The translations under genes and the position numbers were made by a program. DNA of 64,000 nucleotides. It comes from Myroides marinus (GTDB lineage: Bacteria > Bacteroidota > Bacteroidia > Flavobacteriales > Flavobacteriaceae). The DNA lies in NCBI RefSeq assembly GCF_900109075.1, contig NZ_FNYS01000014.1:26170-90169 (forward strand). Reading direction: 5' to 3'. The notes beneath the pieces were generated by a model. The model searched no databases, was not told the DNA's origin, and saw only the letters and a list, made by a program, of their open reading frames with translations. Shown one piece after another: positions 46,613 through 55,236 of the stretch (positions within the stretch are counted from its first letter, which is position 1; the number at the start of each line of letters is the position of its first letter).

Positions 46613-46693
46613 CTTCAAAAAATATGTTCCTTAAACAGGAATAAAGACAATTCTTCCTTAACCTCATCAAGTCGTAGAACACCATAGATATAA

Positions 46694-46727
46694 AAAAAGG
46701 GCTCTTACTAATGTAAAAGCCCTTTTT
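46694..46727 (-). terminator. Terminator after the DAHP synthase/chorismate mutase gene
   Basis: Stem AAAAAGGGCT/AGCCCTTTTT extended inside by TTAC/GTAA, followed on the minus strand by a T-run. It separates this gene from rsgA. Confidence 0.85.
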
Positions 46728-46747
46728 AAAATCTTGTTTAGCAACAA

Positions 46748-47827
46748 CTATTTGTTGATAATCTTATCTTGTCTATGAATACTCTCTTGGTGAATAGCAG
46801 TATAAATAGCAGTGATAAACTCCTCCGTAAAACCGATGTGTTTACCTTCTTCTTGCATTTTCTCAAGAATTTTCAACCAACGATCTTGTTGGAATACAGC
46901 TACGTTCTTCTCTTTCTTCAACGTACCAATTGCATCAGAAATAGCCATACGTTTTCTCAACAAATCAAGTAACTTACTATCCATATCATCGATTTGGATA
47001 CGGTGAGCTTGTATTTGTTGTAAGAATTCTTCAGTCTCATCAGTTACATTTCTCACTCTTAATTTAGAGATAATATCTCCTAACTGATCAGGTGTAACTT
47101 GTTGAGCTGCATCACTCCATGCATTATCAGGATCACAGTGTGTCTCAATCATTAATCCTTCATAGTTAAGGTCTAATGCTTGTTGAGACACTCCTAATAT
47201 TTTATCTCTATTACCTGTGATATGTGATGGATCACAGAAAATAGGAATATTAGGTAAGTGTAATTTTAAATCAATAGGTATTTGCCACTCAGGGATATTG
47301 CGATACTTAGTTTTCTCATAAGTACTAAACCCTCTGTGAATTACTCCTAATTTAGTAATACCCGCCTCTGCTAGGCGCTCTACTCCTCCCATCCATAAAG
47401 ATAAGTCCGGATTCACTGGATTCTTTAACAAAACAACTTTGTCAGTACCTCTAAGTACATCTGCAATTTCTTGAACAGCAAAAGGATTAACAGCAGTACG
47501 TGCTCCAATCCATAAGATGTCAATATCGTGCTCTAAGCACAATTGTACGTGTTCTGCGGTTGCAACTTCAGTAGCTAATAACATTCCTGTTTCAGCTTTT
47601 ACTTGTTGTAACCATTTCAATCCAATGGCACCCACACCTTCGAATCCTCCTGGACGAGTACGAGGTTTCCAAATCCCAGCGCGATAGACTTTAACTTCTT
47701 TTGGCAGTGACTTAGCGATTCTCATGACTTGCTCTGGCGTTTCCGCACTACAAGGCCCTGCAATTATAGCAGGATTCTGTCCTTGGAATAAAGACAACCA
47801 ATCCTTGTTAATGTTTAGTTTTTCCAT
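46748..47827 (-). CDS. Bifunctional 3-deoxy-7-phosphoheptulonate synthase/chorismate mutase
   Basis: A 359-residue fusion of a DAHP synthase (residues about 10-260; IIAGPCSAETPEQV, KPRTRPGGFEGVG, VIHRGFSTYEK, FCDPSHITGNRD) and a C-terminal AroQ-type chorismate mutase (about 270-355; IDDMDSKLLDLLRKRMAIS). It catalyses the first step of the shikimate pathway and the conversion of chorismate to prephenate, so it controls phenylalanine and tyrosine synthesis. Fusion in this order is normal for Bacteroidota. No other aromatic amino-acid gene is adjacent except rsgA downstream; aroA lies at 26524. Confidence 0.94.
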   Translation of the reverse strand: MEKLNINKDWLSLFQGQNPAIIAGPCSAETPEQVMRIAKSLPKEVKVYRAGIWKPRTRPGGFEGVGAIGLKWLQQVKAETGMLLATEVATAEHVQLCLEHDIDILWIGARTAVNPFAVQEIADVLRGTDKVVLLKNPVNPDLSLWMGGVERLAEAGITKLGVIHRGFSTYEKTKYRNIPEWQIPIDLKLHLPNIPIFCDPSHITGNRDKILGVSQQALDLNYEGLMIETHCDPDNAWSDAAQQVTPDQLGDIISKLRVRNVTDETEEFLQQIQAHRIQIDDMDSKLLDLLRKRMAISDAIGTLKKEKNVAVFQQDRWLKILEKMQEEGKHIGFTEEFITAIYTAIHQESIHRQDKIINK

Positions 47828-48010
47828 TGGTTAATTATTAATTTGTATTTACATATAATTGAGTTTTTACAACAGTTATGCCACGTCTGGCCAAAACTGT
47901 CAAAAAAAGACTCTAATATAATTCTTTTAAATCAGAAAACACCCTATTTATTCGATATTTATTTGATAATTCTTTACTTTTAACCACTTAAGCATAAAAT
48001 AATATAAATA

Positions 48011-48853
48011 ATGACCTTATTAACTTTCACACTGATTATGTTCCTAGGAGCATTTGCAGCTGGCTTCGTTGGTTCACTTTCTGGACTAGGAGGCGGTATA
48101 ATAATCATTCCTTTGTTATCTGTCTTTCTAGGTGTAGATATGCATTACGCTATTGGTACAGCCCTAGTAGCCGTTATAGCAACCTCTTCGGGATCTGCAT
48201 CTGCTTATGTAAAAGAAGGAATAACTAATATGCGTTTAGGAATGTTCTTAGAGATAGCAACTACTGCAGGAGCTGTAATCGGAGCTATTATATCAACTAA
48301 CGCTAATACTTCTGTGCTGGCAATTATCTTTGGACTAACATTAACTTTCTCTTCTATCAATTCACTTCGAAAAAAAGAAGACCATTTAGTAACACCAGAA
48401 GAGTCAAGTAAACTAGCTCACAACTTAAAGCTAGTTAGTACATACCCTACTCCACAAGGAACTACTGTAAAATATGGAATGAAAAATATCATAGGTGGTT
48501 TTAGCATGATGGGGTTAGCTGGGATGATGTCTGGATTACTTGGTATTGGTTCAGGTGCATTTAAAGTAATCGCTATGGACTCTATCATGAAAATACCATT
48601 TAAAGTATCTACTACTACGAGTAACTTTATGATGGGAGTTACAGCTATTGCCAGTTCTGTTATCTATATTCAAAAAGGATATATAGAACCCTCTATCTGT
48701 ATGCCTGTTATTATAGGTGTATTAGTAGGAGCTATGGTAGGAGCTAAAGTTTTACTAAAAGCTAATCCTAAAAAACTAAAAGTATTCTTCGCTTTCTTAA
48801 TCTTAGCTTTAGCGATTAATATGATTTATAACGGAGTAATGGGTAATATATAA
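48011..48853 (+). CDS. TSUP-family (TauE/SafE) membrane transporter
   Basis: A 280-residue integral membrane protein with about eight hydrophobic segments and the duplicated TSUP motif: GFVGSLSGLGGGIIIIP near 19-35 and GLAGMMSGLLGIGSGAFKV near 164-182. The family exports or imports small sulfur or organic anions (sulfite, sulfoacetate and others); substrate unknown here. It is followed after 3 bases by a DUF1634 gene, a common partnership, so the two probably form one transporter. A weak -7 match (TACTTTTA) lies upstream. Confidence 0.92.
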   Translation: MTLLTFTLIMFLGAFAAGFVGSLSGLGGGIIIIPLLSVFLGVDMHYAIGTALVAVIATSSGSASAYVKEGITNMRLGMFLEIATTAGAVIGAIISTNANTSVLAIIFGLTLTFSSINSLRKKEDHLVTPEESSKLAHNLKLVSTYPTPQGTTVKYGMKNIIGGFSMMGLAGMMSGLLGIGSGAFKVIAMDSIMKIPFKVSTTTSNFMMGVTAIASSVIYIQKGYIEPSICMPVIIGVLVGAMVGAKVLLKANPKKLKVFFAFLILALAINMIYNGVMGNI

Positions 48854-48856
48854 ACT

Positions 48857-49246
48857 ATGGGAACAACTAAATTTTCAGATACAGACTTACAATCTATAAT
48901 AGGAAATGTACTTCGATATGGAGTATGGACTGCTCTATCTGTAGCAGGTTTGGGAGGTATTATATTACTATTTACTAGATCTAATGAAGAAGTACACTTC
49001 ACTAATTTCATCGAAAAAGATGACAATATTATTACTGTTGTACAAAATATTTTAGCAGGTGTAAGCCAAGGAAATGGGGAGTCTATCATCTTCTTAGGAA
49101 TACTTCTTTTATTTTTGACACCTATCCTTAGAATATTTCTATCCCTTTTGTCGTTCTTCTTAGAGAAAGATTGGCTGTATGTATTCATTACATTGATAGT
49201 AATAGGTATTATTGTCTTCAGTGTTTCTTTCGGATTTTCACATTAA
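48857..49246 (+). CDS. DUF1634 membrane protein
   Basis: A 129-residue protein with three predicted membrane helices (about 21-40, 78-99 and 106-127). Sequence and position fit DUF1634 (RYGVWTALSVAGLGGI; LGILLLFLTPILRI), a family nearly always next to TSUP permeases. It is thought to be an accessory subunit. It is in an operon with the permease gene (3-base gap). Confidence 0.9.
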   Translation: MGTTKFSDTDLQSIIGNVLRYGVWTALSVAGLGGIILLFTRSNEEVHFTNFIEKDDNIITVVQNILAGVSQGNGESIIFLGILLLFLTPILRIFLSLLSFFLEKDWLYVFITLIVIGIIVFSVSFGFSH

Positions 49247-49251
49247 ATATA

Positions 49252-49259
49252 TACTTTTG
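49252..49259 (+). promoter_or_regulatory. -7 element for gldA
   Basis: TACTTTTG (TAnnTTTG), 22 bases before the ATG at 49282, only 5 bases after the DUF1634 stop. It suggests separate transcription of gldA. Confidence 0.5.
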
Positions 49260-49281
49260 TTACTAATATAAAATCGCAATA

Positions 49282-50178
49282 ATGTCACTACAGGTTAAAA
49301 ATATAAGCAAGTTTTACGGCGAACAAAAAGCCTTAGACAGTATAAGTTTCTCTATTCCTAAAGGCCAGATAGCAGGTTTCTTAGGACCTAATGGAGCAGG
49401 TAAATCTACACTGATGAAGATATTGACTACCTATATCCACAGCGATGAAGGACAAGCTTATGTCAATGACTTTAATGTAGAGACAGAACAGCGAAATGTA
49501 CAGCGTTCTATAGGATACCTTCCAGAACACAATCCTCTTTACTTAGAAATGTATGTGAGAGAATACCTACAGTTTAACGCTGACATCTATAAAGTAGCTA
49601 AAAGTAGAATAAATGAAGTAATCAACCTTACAGGACTAACACCTGAAGCTCATAAGCGAATAGGTGAACTATCTAAAGGATATAGACAACGTGTAGGATT
49701 AGCTACTGCTCTACTTCACGATCCTGAAGTACTAATCTTAGATGAACCTACTACAGGTCTTGATCCAAACCAATTAGTCGAGATTAGAGAACTAATCAAA
49801 AACATAGGTAAAGACAAGACAGTATTTCTTTCAACTCATATTATGCAAGAAGTAGAGGCTATATGTGACCGAGTAATCATTATCAAAAAAGGACAAATAG
49901 TAGCAGATCAGATGTTATCTACTATGTTAGAAAATCAGAACGAACAGGTTATAGCTGTAGAGTTTGACTTTAAGATAGAGATACAATTTATCAACAGAAT
50001 ATCTAATCTTATCCGTGCTAATCACATACACGATACACAGTGGGAATTAGTATTCCCTATAGATCAAGACTATAGACCTACTGTATATGACTTCGCTCAA
50101 GAGAATGGACTAAAAACTCTATCTCTACAAGTTAAAAACAAGAATCTAGAAAGTCTCTTTAGAGAGATTACACAATAA
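49282..50178 (+). CDS. gldA: Gliding motility ABC transporter ATP-binding protein
   Basis: A 298-residue ABC ATPase with Walker A GPNGAGKST (35-43), the signature LSKGYRQR, Walker B LILDEPTTGLDP and the switch His in LSTHIMQEV. The N-terminus MSLQVKNISKFYGEQKAL and the whole length match GldA of Flavobacteria, which works with the membrane proteins GldF and GldG and is needed for gliding in some species. gldF/gldG are not in the window, which is usual. An ordinary ABC exporter ATPase is the alternative. Confidence 0.88.
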   Translation: MSLQVKNISKFYGEQKALDSISFSIPKGQIAGFLGPNGAGKSTLMKILTTYIHSDEGQAYVNDFNVETEQRNVQRSIGYLPEHNPLYLEMYVREYLQFNADIYKVAKSRINEVINLTGLTPEAHKRIGELSKGYRQRVGLATALLHDPEVLILDEPTTGLDPNQLVEIRELIKNIGKDKTVFLSTHIMQEVEAICDRVIIIKKGQIVADQMLSTMLENQNEQVIAVEFDFKIEIQFINRISNLIRANHIHDTQWELVFPIDQDYRPTVYDFAQENGLKTLSLQVKNKNLESLFREITQ

Positions 50179-50183
50179 AATCA

Positions 50184-50208
50184 AACACCTCATCAAGAGG
50201 TGTTTTTT
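50184..50208 (+). terminator. gldA terminator
   Basis: Stem AACACCTC/GAGGTGTT with ATCAA loop, then six T, 6 bases after the gldA stop. Confidence 0.85.
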
Positions 50209-50218
50209 ATACCAAAAT

Positions 50219-50250
50219 AAAAGAGGCTGTCAGTGATGACAGCCTCTTTT
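50219..50250. terminator. Terminator for the convergent SusD gene, GAGGCTGT stem
   Basis: Perfect 14-bp stem AAAAGAGGCTGTCA/TGACAGCCTCTTTT with a GTGA loop. The outer 12 bases are the same as at 20675-20707. Confidence 0.85.
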
Positions 50251-50297
50251 CGCTAACTAAAAACAACAAACGAATTACCTAAAAATGGTAAAGTAAT

Positions 50298-51689
50298 TTA
50301 CTTTCTTGCATCTAATTCTTCCTGAGGAATTACTAGTTGGAAACGTTTATCTTGTGCAGGAAGAGATACTCTTGTTCTGTGATTACCAGTTCGAGTTATA
50401 CCTCTCAATAATCTTTTGGCATCAAACCATTCTACACCACACTCACCATATAATTCTTTTCTTCTTTCTAACAAAATCACTTCTAATAATGATGTCCCAT
50501 TTACATTTGTAGCCTTTGCTTGAGTATCTCTATTTTGACGTATTGCATCTACAAGCTCTTTTGACTTTCCTTCATTTCCTAAATGGTACTCTGCCTCTGC
50601 CTCTATCAATACTAACTCAGGATATCTAATCACAGGTAAGTCTGCCTCAAAAGTAAACTTAAACTTAGCTGTCACATATTCTTGCCAGTCTCCTGTTGGT
50701 TTTTCATAGAAATTACTGAACAAATTACGCACATCTGTTTTGCTAAAGTGTTTCACAAAGTCATCATTGATAAACGTCCCATGATATGCTACCGCCACAT
50801 GATCCATCATTGCATGTGGATGTGACTTATAATACACTGACTGATCAGCACTCTGAGGTAAAGCCCATAACCATTCTGTTGCACCCATAGAGTCAAAACC
50901 TTTAGTATACTCCTCTGCATTTAATACTTTTAGTACATTTCCACCATACGCCTCATTTGCATTTTTCTTAGCTAAATCCCATTTACCCATATATTGATAT
51001 ACTTGAGCTAAAAAGGCTTGAGCCACTTGCTTGTTGATATACGATTTATTAATTCTATTATTTCCTAATTTAGAAGAAGCCTCTTCTAAGTCAGTCACTA
51101 TTCTATTAAAGAACTCTTCTTTCGTTGAGAATGGATTAGGAGAAGAAGTTGGTTTTATATAAATCGGAGGAAAAGCTATATTCTGATTAGACTGATAAGC
51201 ATCTCCAAACTCTATGGCTAATTGAAAATAATAATACCCTCTCAATGCTAAAGCCTGTCCTAATAAAGCATCTTTATCCTCTTTACTAATCTTCTCACTC
51301 TCTTCTACTCCTTTAATAAAGTTGTTTACTTGATCGATGATCTTATAAGGCAATCTCCACGAAAACTTTGATCGAGTACCTGTACTTAGATATACCAAGT
51401 AATCATAATCAGCTCCAAACCATATTTGTTTTTGTATTAAGTCACCACCTTTTACACTTCTAGCAAACAGTATACTGTGTAGACCTGAGGCCTCATCGTT
51501 AATTAAAGTACTTCTCTGTAATCTCAATATCCCTGATAGAAATGAAGTAGCTCCTTCTGTACTTCCGAACACTATTTCAGGAGAGATACTGTCTTTTGGT
51601 TTTGGGTCATCTAAGAAATCAGATGAACAACTCACAGCTGTACTAACTAATAGCACTAATGCAATACCTTTTATAATTGATTTTATCAC
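50298..51689 (-). CDS. SusD/RagB-family nutrient-binding lipoprotein
   Basis: A 463-residue SusD-type lipoprotein with signal peptide and lipobox (STAVSC, Cys about 21) followed by SSDFLDDPKPKD. The family segments LLGQALALRGYYYFQLA and VILLERRKELYGECGVEWFDAKRL are clear, as is the end LVIPQEELDAR. It is 11 bases downstream of its SusC partner and is closed by a strong terminator. Substrate unknown; regulation may involve the upstream leader peptide and the divergent Lrp gene. Confidence 0.94.
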   Translation of the reverse strand: MIKSIIKGIALVLLVSTAVSCSSDFLDDPKPKDSISPEIVFGSTEGATSFLSGILRLQRSTLINDEASGLHSILFARSVKGGDLIQKQIWFGADYDYLVYLSTGTRSKFSWRLPYKIIDQVNNFIKGVEESEKISKEDKDALLGQALALRGYYYFQLAIEFGDAYQSNQNIAFPPIYIKPTSSPNPFSTKEEFFNRIVTDLEEASSKLGNNRINKSYINKQVAQAFLAQVYQYMGKWDLAKKNANEAYGGNVLKVLNAEEYTKGFDSMGATEWLWALPQSADQSVYYKSHPHAMMDHVAVAYHGTFINDDFVKHFSKTDVRNLFSNFYEKPTGDWQEYVTAKFKFTFEADLPVIRYPELVLIEAEAEYHLGNEGKSKELVDAIRQNRDTQAKATNVNGTSLLEVILLERRKELYGECGVEWFDAKRLLRGITRTGNHRTRVSLPAQDKRFQLVIPQEELDARK

Positions 51690-51700
51690 TTCTTTACTTT

Positions 51701-54700
51701 TTAGAAATTAATATTTAATCCAACTGATAATGTAGCTGATAATGGTACTCTATAATTAGTCACACCATTTATCGCTTGCTCTGGATCTATTCCTTTATGC
51801 GATTGGAACGTCAATAAGTTCTCACCTTGTACATACACTCTAGCCTGTTTTAATTTTAACTTACCTAAACTTTCTATTGGTAGTGTATATCCTAGAGTCA
51901 AGGCTTTTAACCTTAAATAATTATTCTTGTATAAGAAACGAGTTGACGTAGCAGCAAAGTTATTTGTTGAATTAATAATGACAGGAATATTAGTAATATC
52001 TCCAGGTTTTTGCCAACGATTAGCGATATCAGGAGAACTCTGATATCCTGTAGACATTCCGTTCATTAGACCTGCATAGTCATTATCATAAATGTATCCA
52101 CCTAAGCTAAAGTTAAAGAATGCACTAAAATCAAAGTTCTTATAAGCTAACGTAGTATTAAACCCTCCTACTAACTTAGGTAAAGCTGACTTATTATAGT
52201 AGCGTGTAGCTTCGTTATAATCTTTAGTTGTTTCTTTTCCTATCACTTGACCATTGCCATCCACTACATCCTTATAACACATTCCATAACCATCATTAGG
52301 ATCCACACCAGCCCATTCTCTTAAATAAAAATCATATAGTGAACGCCCTTCTTCCCATCTATTTAATCCACTGATAAAACTATCTTGCGTCAATGATGTT
52401 ATCTTATTTCTATCTATAGAAAAGTTTAATGAAGTATCCCATTTCCAATCTTTTGTACGAACATTATGTGATGTCAAGCTAACTTCTAATCCATAATTTT
52501 CTATTGTACCAGCATTAGATAAGATCTCTAAGTTTCCTGTAGATGGGGCTTTTGGCACTGCAAATAACAAGTCTATAGATCGTTTTTTATAATAGTCAAC
52601 AGAACCTTCTATTCTATTATTAAACAAACTAAAATCTACTCCAACGTTAAATGAAGCTGTTTTCTCCCAAGTCAATAATGGATCAGCTAAATCTCCTAAT
52701 ATTACACCAGGATTATCTAATTGATTATAACCTGTTTCAAACAATCTTAAATACGGAAAATACTTATCCTTTAGATTATTATTTCCTAGTTCACCATAAG
52801 ATGCTCTAAGCTTTAATAAGTCAATGTATTTGCTATCCACTAAGAAATTTTCAGAAGACACAATCCAAGAACCACCAACAGAGTAGAAGTTTCCTTTTCT
52901 TACCGATTTGTCAAAGCGTGTACTTGCATCTCTTCTAAAAGATCCTTCTATAAAATATTTGTTTTTATAGTCATAGCTTAATCGTCCTAAATAACTTGTC
53001 AATCTATCTTCTACTGCATAACCACCTATACCTTCTAAAGATGTTCCACTTCCTATCTCGGTATTTCCTGGTAAAAATCCAGTTGTAGAAGTATTTAGAA
53101 AGTCCTTTTTAAAACTATATGCTTCAAAGATTCCATCTGCTGCTATATGATGTTCTCCAAATGCCTTATCATAGTGAAGCGTATTGATAAAGTTTAATGT
53201 TTCAGACGTGTCTTTTACTCTACTTACGCGACCTTTTACACTTGATGCTTGTCCATATTGTGAGTTGTTATACTCTTTTACATCATAGTCATATTTTTCA
53301 TAAGATAAGTTCGTTCTAAAATAAAGCCCCTCTGCTAAATCAAGCTTAGCGAATCCGTTCCAGCTTGTATTAGCTCTTCTATTAATAGTACTATTATTAA
53401 ACAGAATACCTGCTGCATTCTCCCCACTCATGATTGGGCGTACACTATTAATATCCTTGCTAGATGCATTACCATAATCATATATAGCACCTCCCTCTGC
53501 ATCATATACTACCTGTCCATTTAAGTCTCTTTTATACACAGGATACACACTAGGCATAGCATATATCCAATTCATTGGACTATATAGATTGGTACCACTC
53601 TGTGTAGGAAAGTTCTGATTAGAACTTGAATAAGCTGTGTTTGCTCCTACTTGTAACCAATCTGTCACTTGACTTTCTATATTTAAACGAACAGTTGTAC
53701 GTTCAAAGTTAGAGGTCTTAATCATACCATCTTGATTCAGATAGTTAGCAGATAAGAAATACGTAGTTTTATCTCCACCTCCTGCAATATTAAAGTTGTA
53801 CTCATTTCTGAATGCCTGATTGCGTTGAAGCTCTTTCTTCCAATCCGTCTCCCATAACAGAGGATTTTTTACTGTCCAATTACCATTGTAATCTACAGGT
53901 TGATTTGTCCCAAAAGGATTATAGCCAAAATAACTTACCAATCCATCAGAAGCATTCTTACGTGCAGTTACCTCATCTTGTCCTAATACATATTGATAGT
54001 TATTTTTTCTACCTTCCCATAGGTACTGTGTATATCCCTTAGTGTCTAGCACTTCATGTGTTTTTACAGCGTCAAAGGCAACACCAGAACTTAATTTAAT
54101 ATTTACATCAGGTGCAGCATTGCGCTTTCCCATCTTTGTTTTAATAAGAATAACTCCATTAGCCCCTCTCGATCCGTATAACGCTGTTGAAGAAGCATCT
54201 TTTAACACATTAATTGCTTCTATTTGATCAGCACTTATTGCATTAAGGTTTCCTGAATATGGAGCACCATCTAAGATAATCAATGGATCTGCAGATGCAT
54301 TAATCGATCCTATACCTCGTACTCTAATAGTAGGGCTTTCTCCTGGTTGAGAACTAGAGTTGATAATATTTACCCCAGAGACAGTCCCTTGTAATGCAGA
54401 GACTACAGATGTAGCGACTTGCTTATCTAGTACATCGCTTTTTACTTGACTGATAGCTCCTACTACAGCTTTCTGCTTTTGAGCTCCATACGCTACGATA
54501 ACGATATCATCTAAGCTCTCTGACTCACTCTGTAGGTTGATATTTATAATGTGTTGTTTACCAACTTTGATAGATTGAGATTTAAAACCTACGTATTCAA
54601 AAGCAAGTATATCTCCTTCACTCACTTCTATTACATACTTCCCATCTAAATCTGTTTGTACTCCTTTTGTAGAGTTCTTCACGATAACTGATACTCCAGG

Positions 54701-54817
54701 AAGTGATGCTCCATCGACTTCGTTTACCACCCCAGTTACCTTGATTTGTTGTGCTACTGCTATATTGCATAGCAGTAATAAGCTACTTACAAGTAGCCGT
54801 AATCTAATACTTCCCAT
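51701..54817 (-). CDS. SusC/RagA-family TonB-dependent outer-membrane transporter
   Basis: A 1038-residue transporter with a signal peptide (ending IAVAQ, residue 22), CarboxypepD_reg-like domain (GVVNEVDGASLPGVSVIVK), TonB-box-like LDDIVIVAYG near 102, a plug with IRVRGIGSINASADPLIIL and LDGAPYSG, and a beta-barrel ending VGLNINF. It is typical of the family. No promoter was found directly before the ATG; the nearest one upstream (55104) precedes a 41-codon reading frame and a terminator, so expression may depend on read-through or attenuation. Confidence 0.94.
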   Translation of the reverse strand: MGSIRLRLLVSSLLLLCNIAVAQQIKVTGVVNEVDGASLPGVSVIVKNSTKGVQTDLDGKYVIEVSEGDILAFEYVGFKSQSIKVGKQHIININLQSESESLDDIVIVAYGAQKQKAVVGAISQVKSDVLDKQVATSVVSALQGTVSGVNIINSSSQPGESPTIRVRGIGSINASADPLIILDGAPYSGNLNAISADQIEAINVLKDASSTALYGSRGANGVILIKTKMGKRNAAPDVNIKLSSGVAFDAVKTHEVLDTKGYTQYLWEGRKNNYQYVLGQDEVTARKNASDGLVSYFGYNPFGTNQPVDYNGNWTVKNPLLWETDWKKELQRNQAFRNEYNFNIAGGGDKTTYFLSANYLNQDGMIKTSNFERTTVRLNIESQVTDWLQVGANTAYSSSNQNFPTQSGTNLYSPMNWIYAMPSVYPVYKRDLNGQVVYDAEGGAIYDYGNASSKDINSVRPIMSGENAAGILFNNSTINRRANTSWNGFAKLDLAEGLYFRTNLSYEKYDYDVKEYNNSQYGQASSVKGRVSRVKDTSETLNFINTLHYDKAFGEHHIAADGIFEAYSFKKDFLNTSTTGFLPGNTEIGSGTSLEGIGGYAVEDRLTSYLGRLSYDYKNKYFIEGSFRRDASTRFDKSVRKGNFYSVGGSWIVSSENFLVDSKYIDLLKLRASYGELGNNNLKDKYFPYLRLFETGYNQLDNPGVILGDLADPLLTWEKTASFNVGVDFSLFNNRIEGSVDYYKKRSIDLLFAVPKAPSTGNLEILSNAGTIENYGLEVSLTSHNVRTKDWKWDTSLNFSIDRNKITSLTQDSFISGLNRWEEGRSLYDFYLREWAGVDPNDGYGMCYKDVVDGNGQVIGKETTKDYNEATRYYNKSALPKLVGGFNTTLAYKNFDFSAFFNFSLGGYIYDNDYAGLMNGMSTGYQSSPDIANRWQKPGDITNIPVIINSTNNFAATSTRFLYKNNYLRLKALTLGYTLPIESLGKLKLKQARVYVQGENLLTFQSHKGIDPEQAINGVTNYRVPLSATLSVGLNINF

Positions 54818-54861
54818 TTTATACTAAAAATTTTATTACTTTTAGCAGCGCACATTTCAAT

Positions 54862-54890
54862 ATCGTTTTTTTGCTGCTTAAAAAAACGAT
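54862..54890 (-). promoter_or_regulatory. Hairpin in the susC leader
   Basis: Perfect 11-bp stem ATCGTTTTTTT/AAAAAAACGAT with a 7-base loop GCTGCTT, between the leader terminator and the susC start codon. The loop (GCTGCT, 54873-54878) is complementary to AGCAGC at 54844-54849 nearer the start codon, so two mutually exclusive pairings are possible. Confidence 0.5.
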
Positions 54891-54892
54891 AC

Positions 54893-54926
54893 AAAAAAAA
54901 AGGAGGCTCTACCAAAGCCTCCTTTT
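54893..54926 (-). terminator. Intrinsic terminator between the leader ORF and susC
   Basis: Perfect 11-bp stem AAAAGGAGGCT/AGCCTCCTTTT with a 7-base loop, followed on the minus strand by a further run of T. It lies 24 bases after the stop of the 41-codon frame and about 75 bases before susC. Confidence 0.85.
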
Positions 54927-54949
54927 CCTGTTTTAAAAAAACACAAAAA

Positions 54950-55075
54950 CTAATAAAGCTTTACTTCACATTTAGGTACGCACATCTCCTCCATACACAT
55001 AGAGAAGTTTTTAGCAAGAACAAGCATACCAGATTGTCTTAAGAAAGGGATTACTATTTTTTGTGTTATTTTCAC
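54950..55075 (-). CDS. 41-codon Met/Cys-rich peptide, possible leader peptide
   Basis: A short reading frame from GTG at 55075 to TAG at 54950, too short to be found by usual gene calling. The peptide has a basic/hydrophobic first part (MKITQKIVIPFLRQSGMLVL) and then a striking cluster MCMEEMCVPKC at 26-36 with three Met and three Cys in eleven residues. A -7 element (TATCTTTG, 55104-55111) is placed to start transcription about 24 bases upstream, and an intrinsic terminator follows 24 bases downstream. Two readings: a transcription-attenuation leader for the susC/susD operon sensing Met/Cys supply, or a free-standing small metal-binding or secreted peptide. I know of no named family. The GTG start is inferred; no ATG is available upstream in frame. 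Confidence 0.55.
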   Translation of the reverse strand: MKITQKIVIPFLRQSGMLVLAKNFSMCMEEMCVPKCEVKLY

Positions 55076-55103
55076 TTTACTTTTTTTATTTGATGTAACA
55101 GTG

Positions 55104-55111
55104 CAAAGATA
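55104..55111 (-). promoter_or_regulatory. -7 element for the 41-codon frame and susC/susD
   Basis: Minus-strand TATCTTTG matches TAnnTTTG, 28 bases before the GTG at 55075. No TTG at -33. It is the only consensus element found upstream of the susC/susD pair. Confidence 0.5.
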
Positions 55112-55193
55112 TATACATAAATATTTTTTCTATAACTAAGTATTAATTAAGGATAATTTTACTACTCAAAAGTACAACCAAAGAAAAAAACAA

Positions 55194-55201
55194 TACTTTT
55201 G
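55194..55201 (+). promoter_or_regulatory. -7 element for the Lrp-family gene
   Basis: TACTTTTG, 35 bases before the ATG at 55237. Together with the element at 55104 it makes a divergent promoter region of about 90 bases, where an Lrp-type protein could bind. Confidence 0.5.
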
Positions 55202-55236
55202 TTCTATCATTTTAATCCCTAACAGAAAAAATAACT

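Noticed and set aside
46601..46618. Upstream TTG start for rsgA (six extra residues)
   Set aside because: The family begins with MNGIVYKSTGSWY, encoded from the ATG at 46600, and the -7 element overlaps the extra codons.
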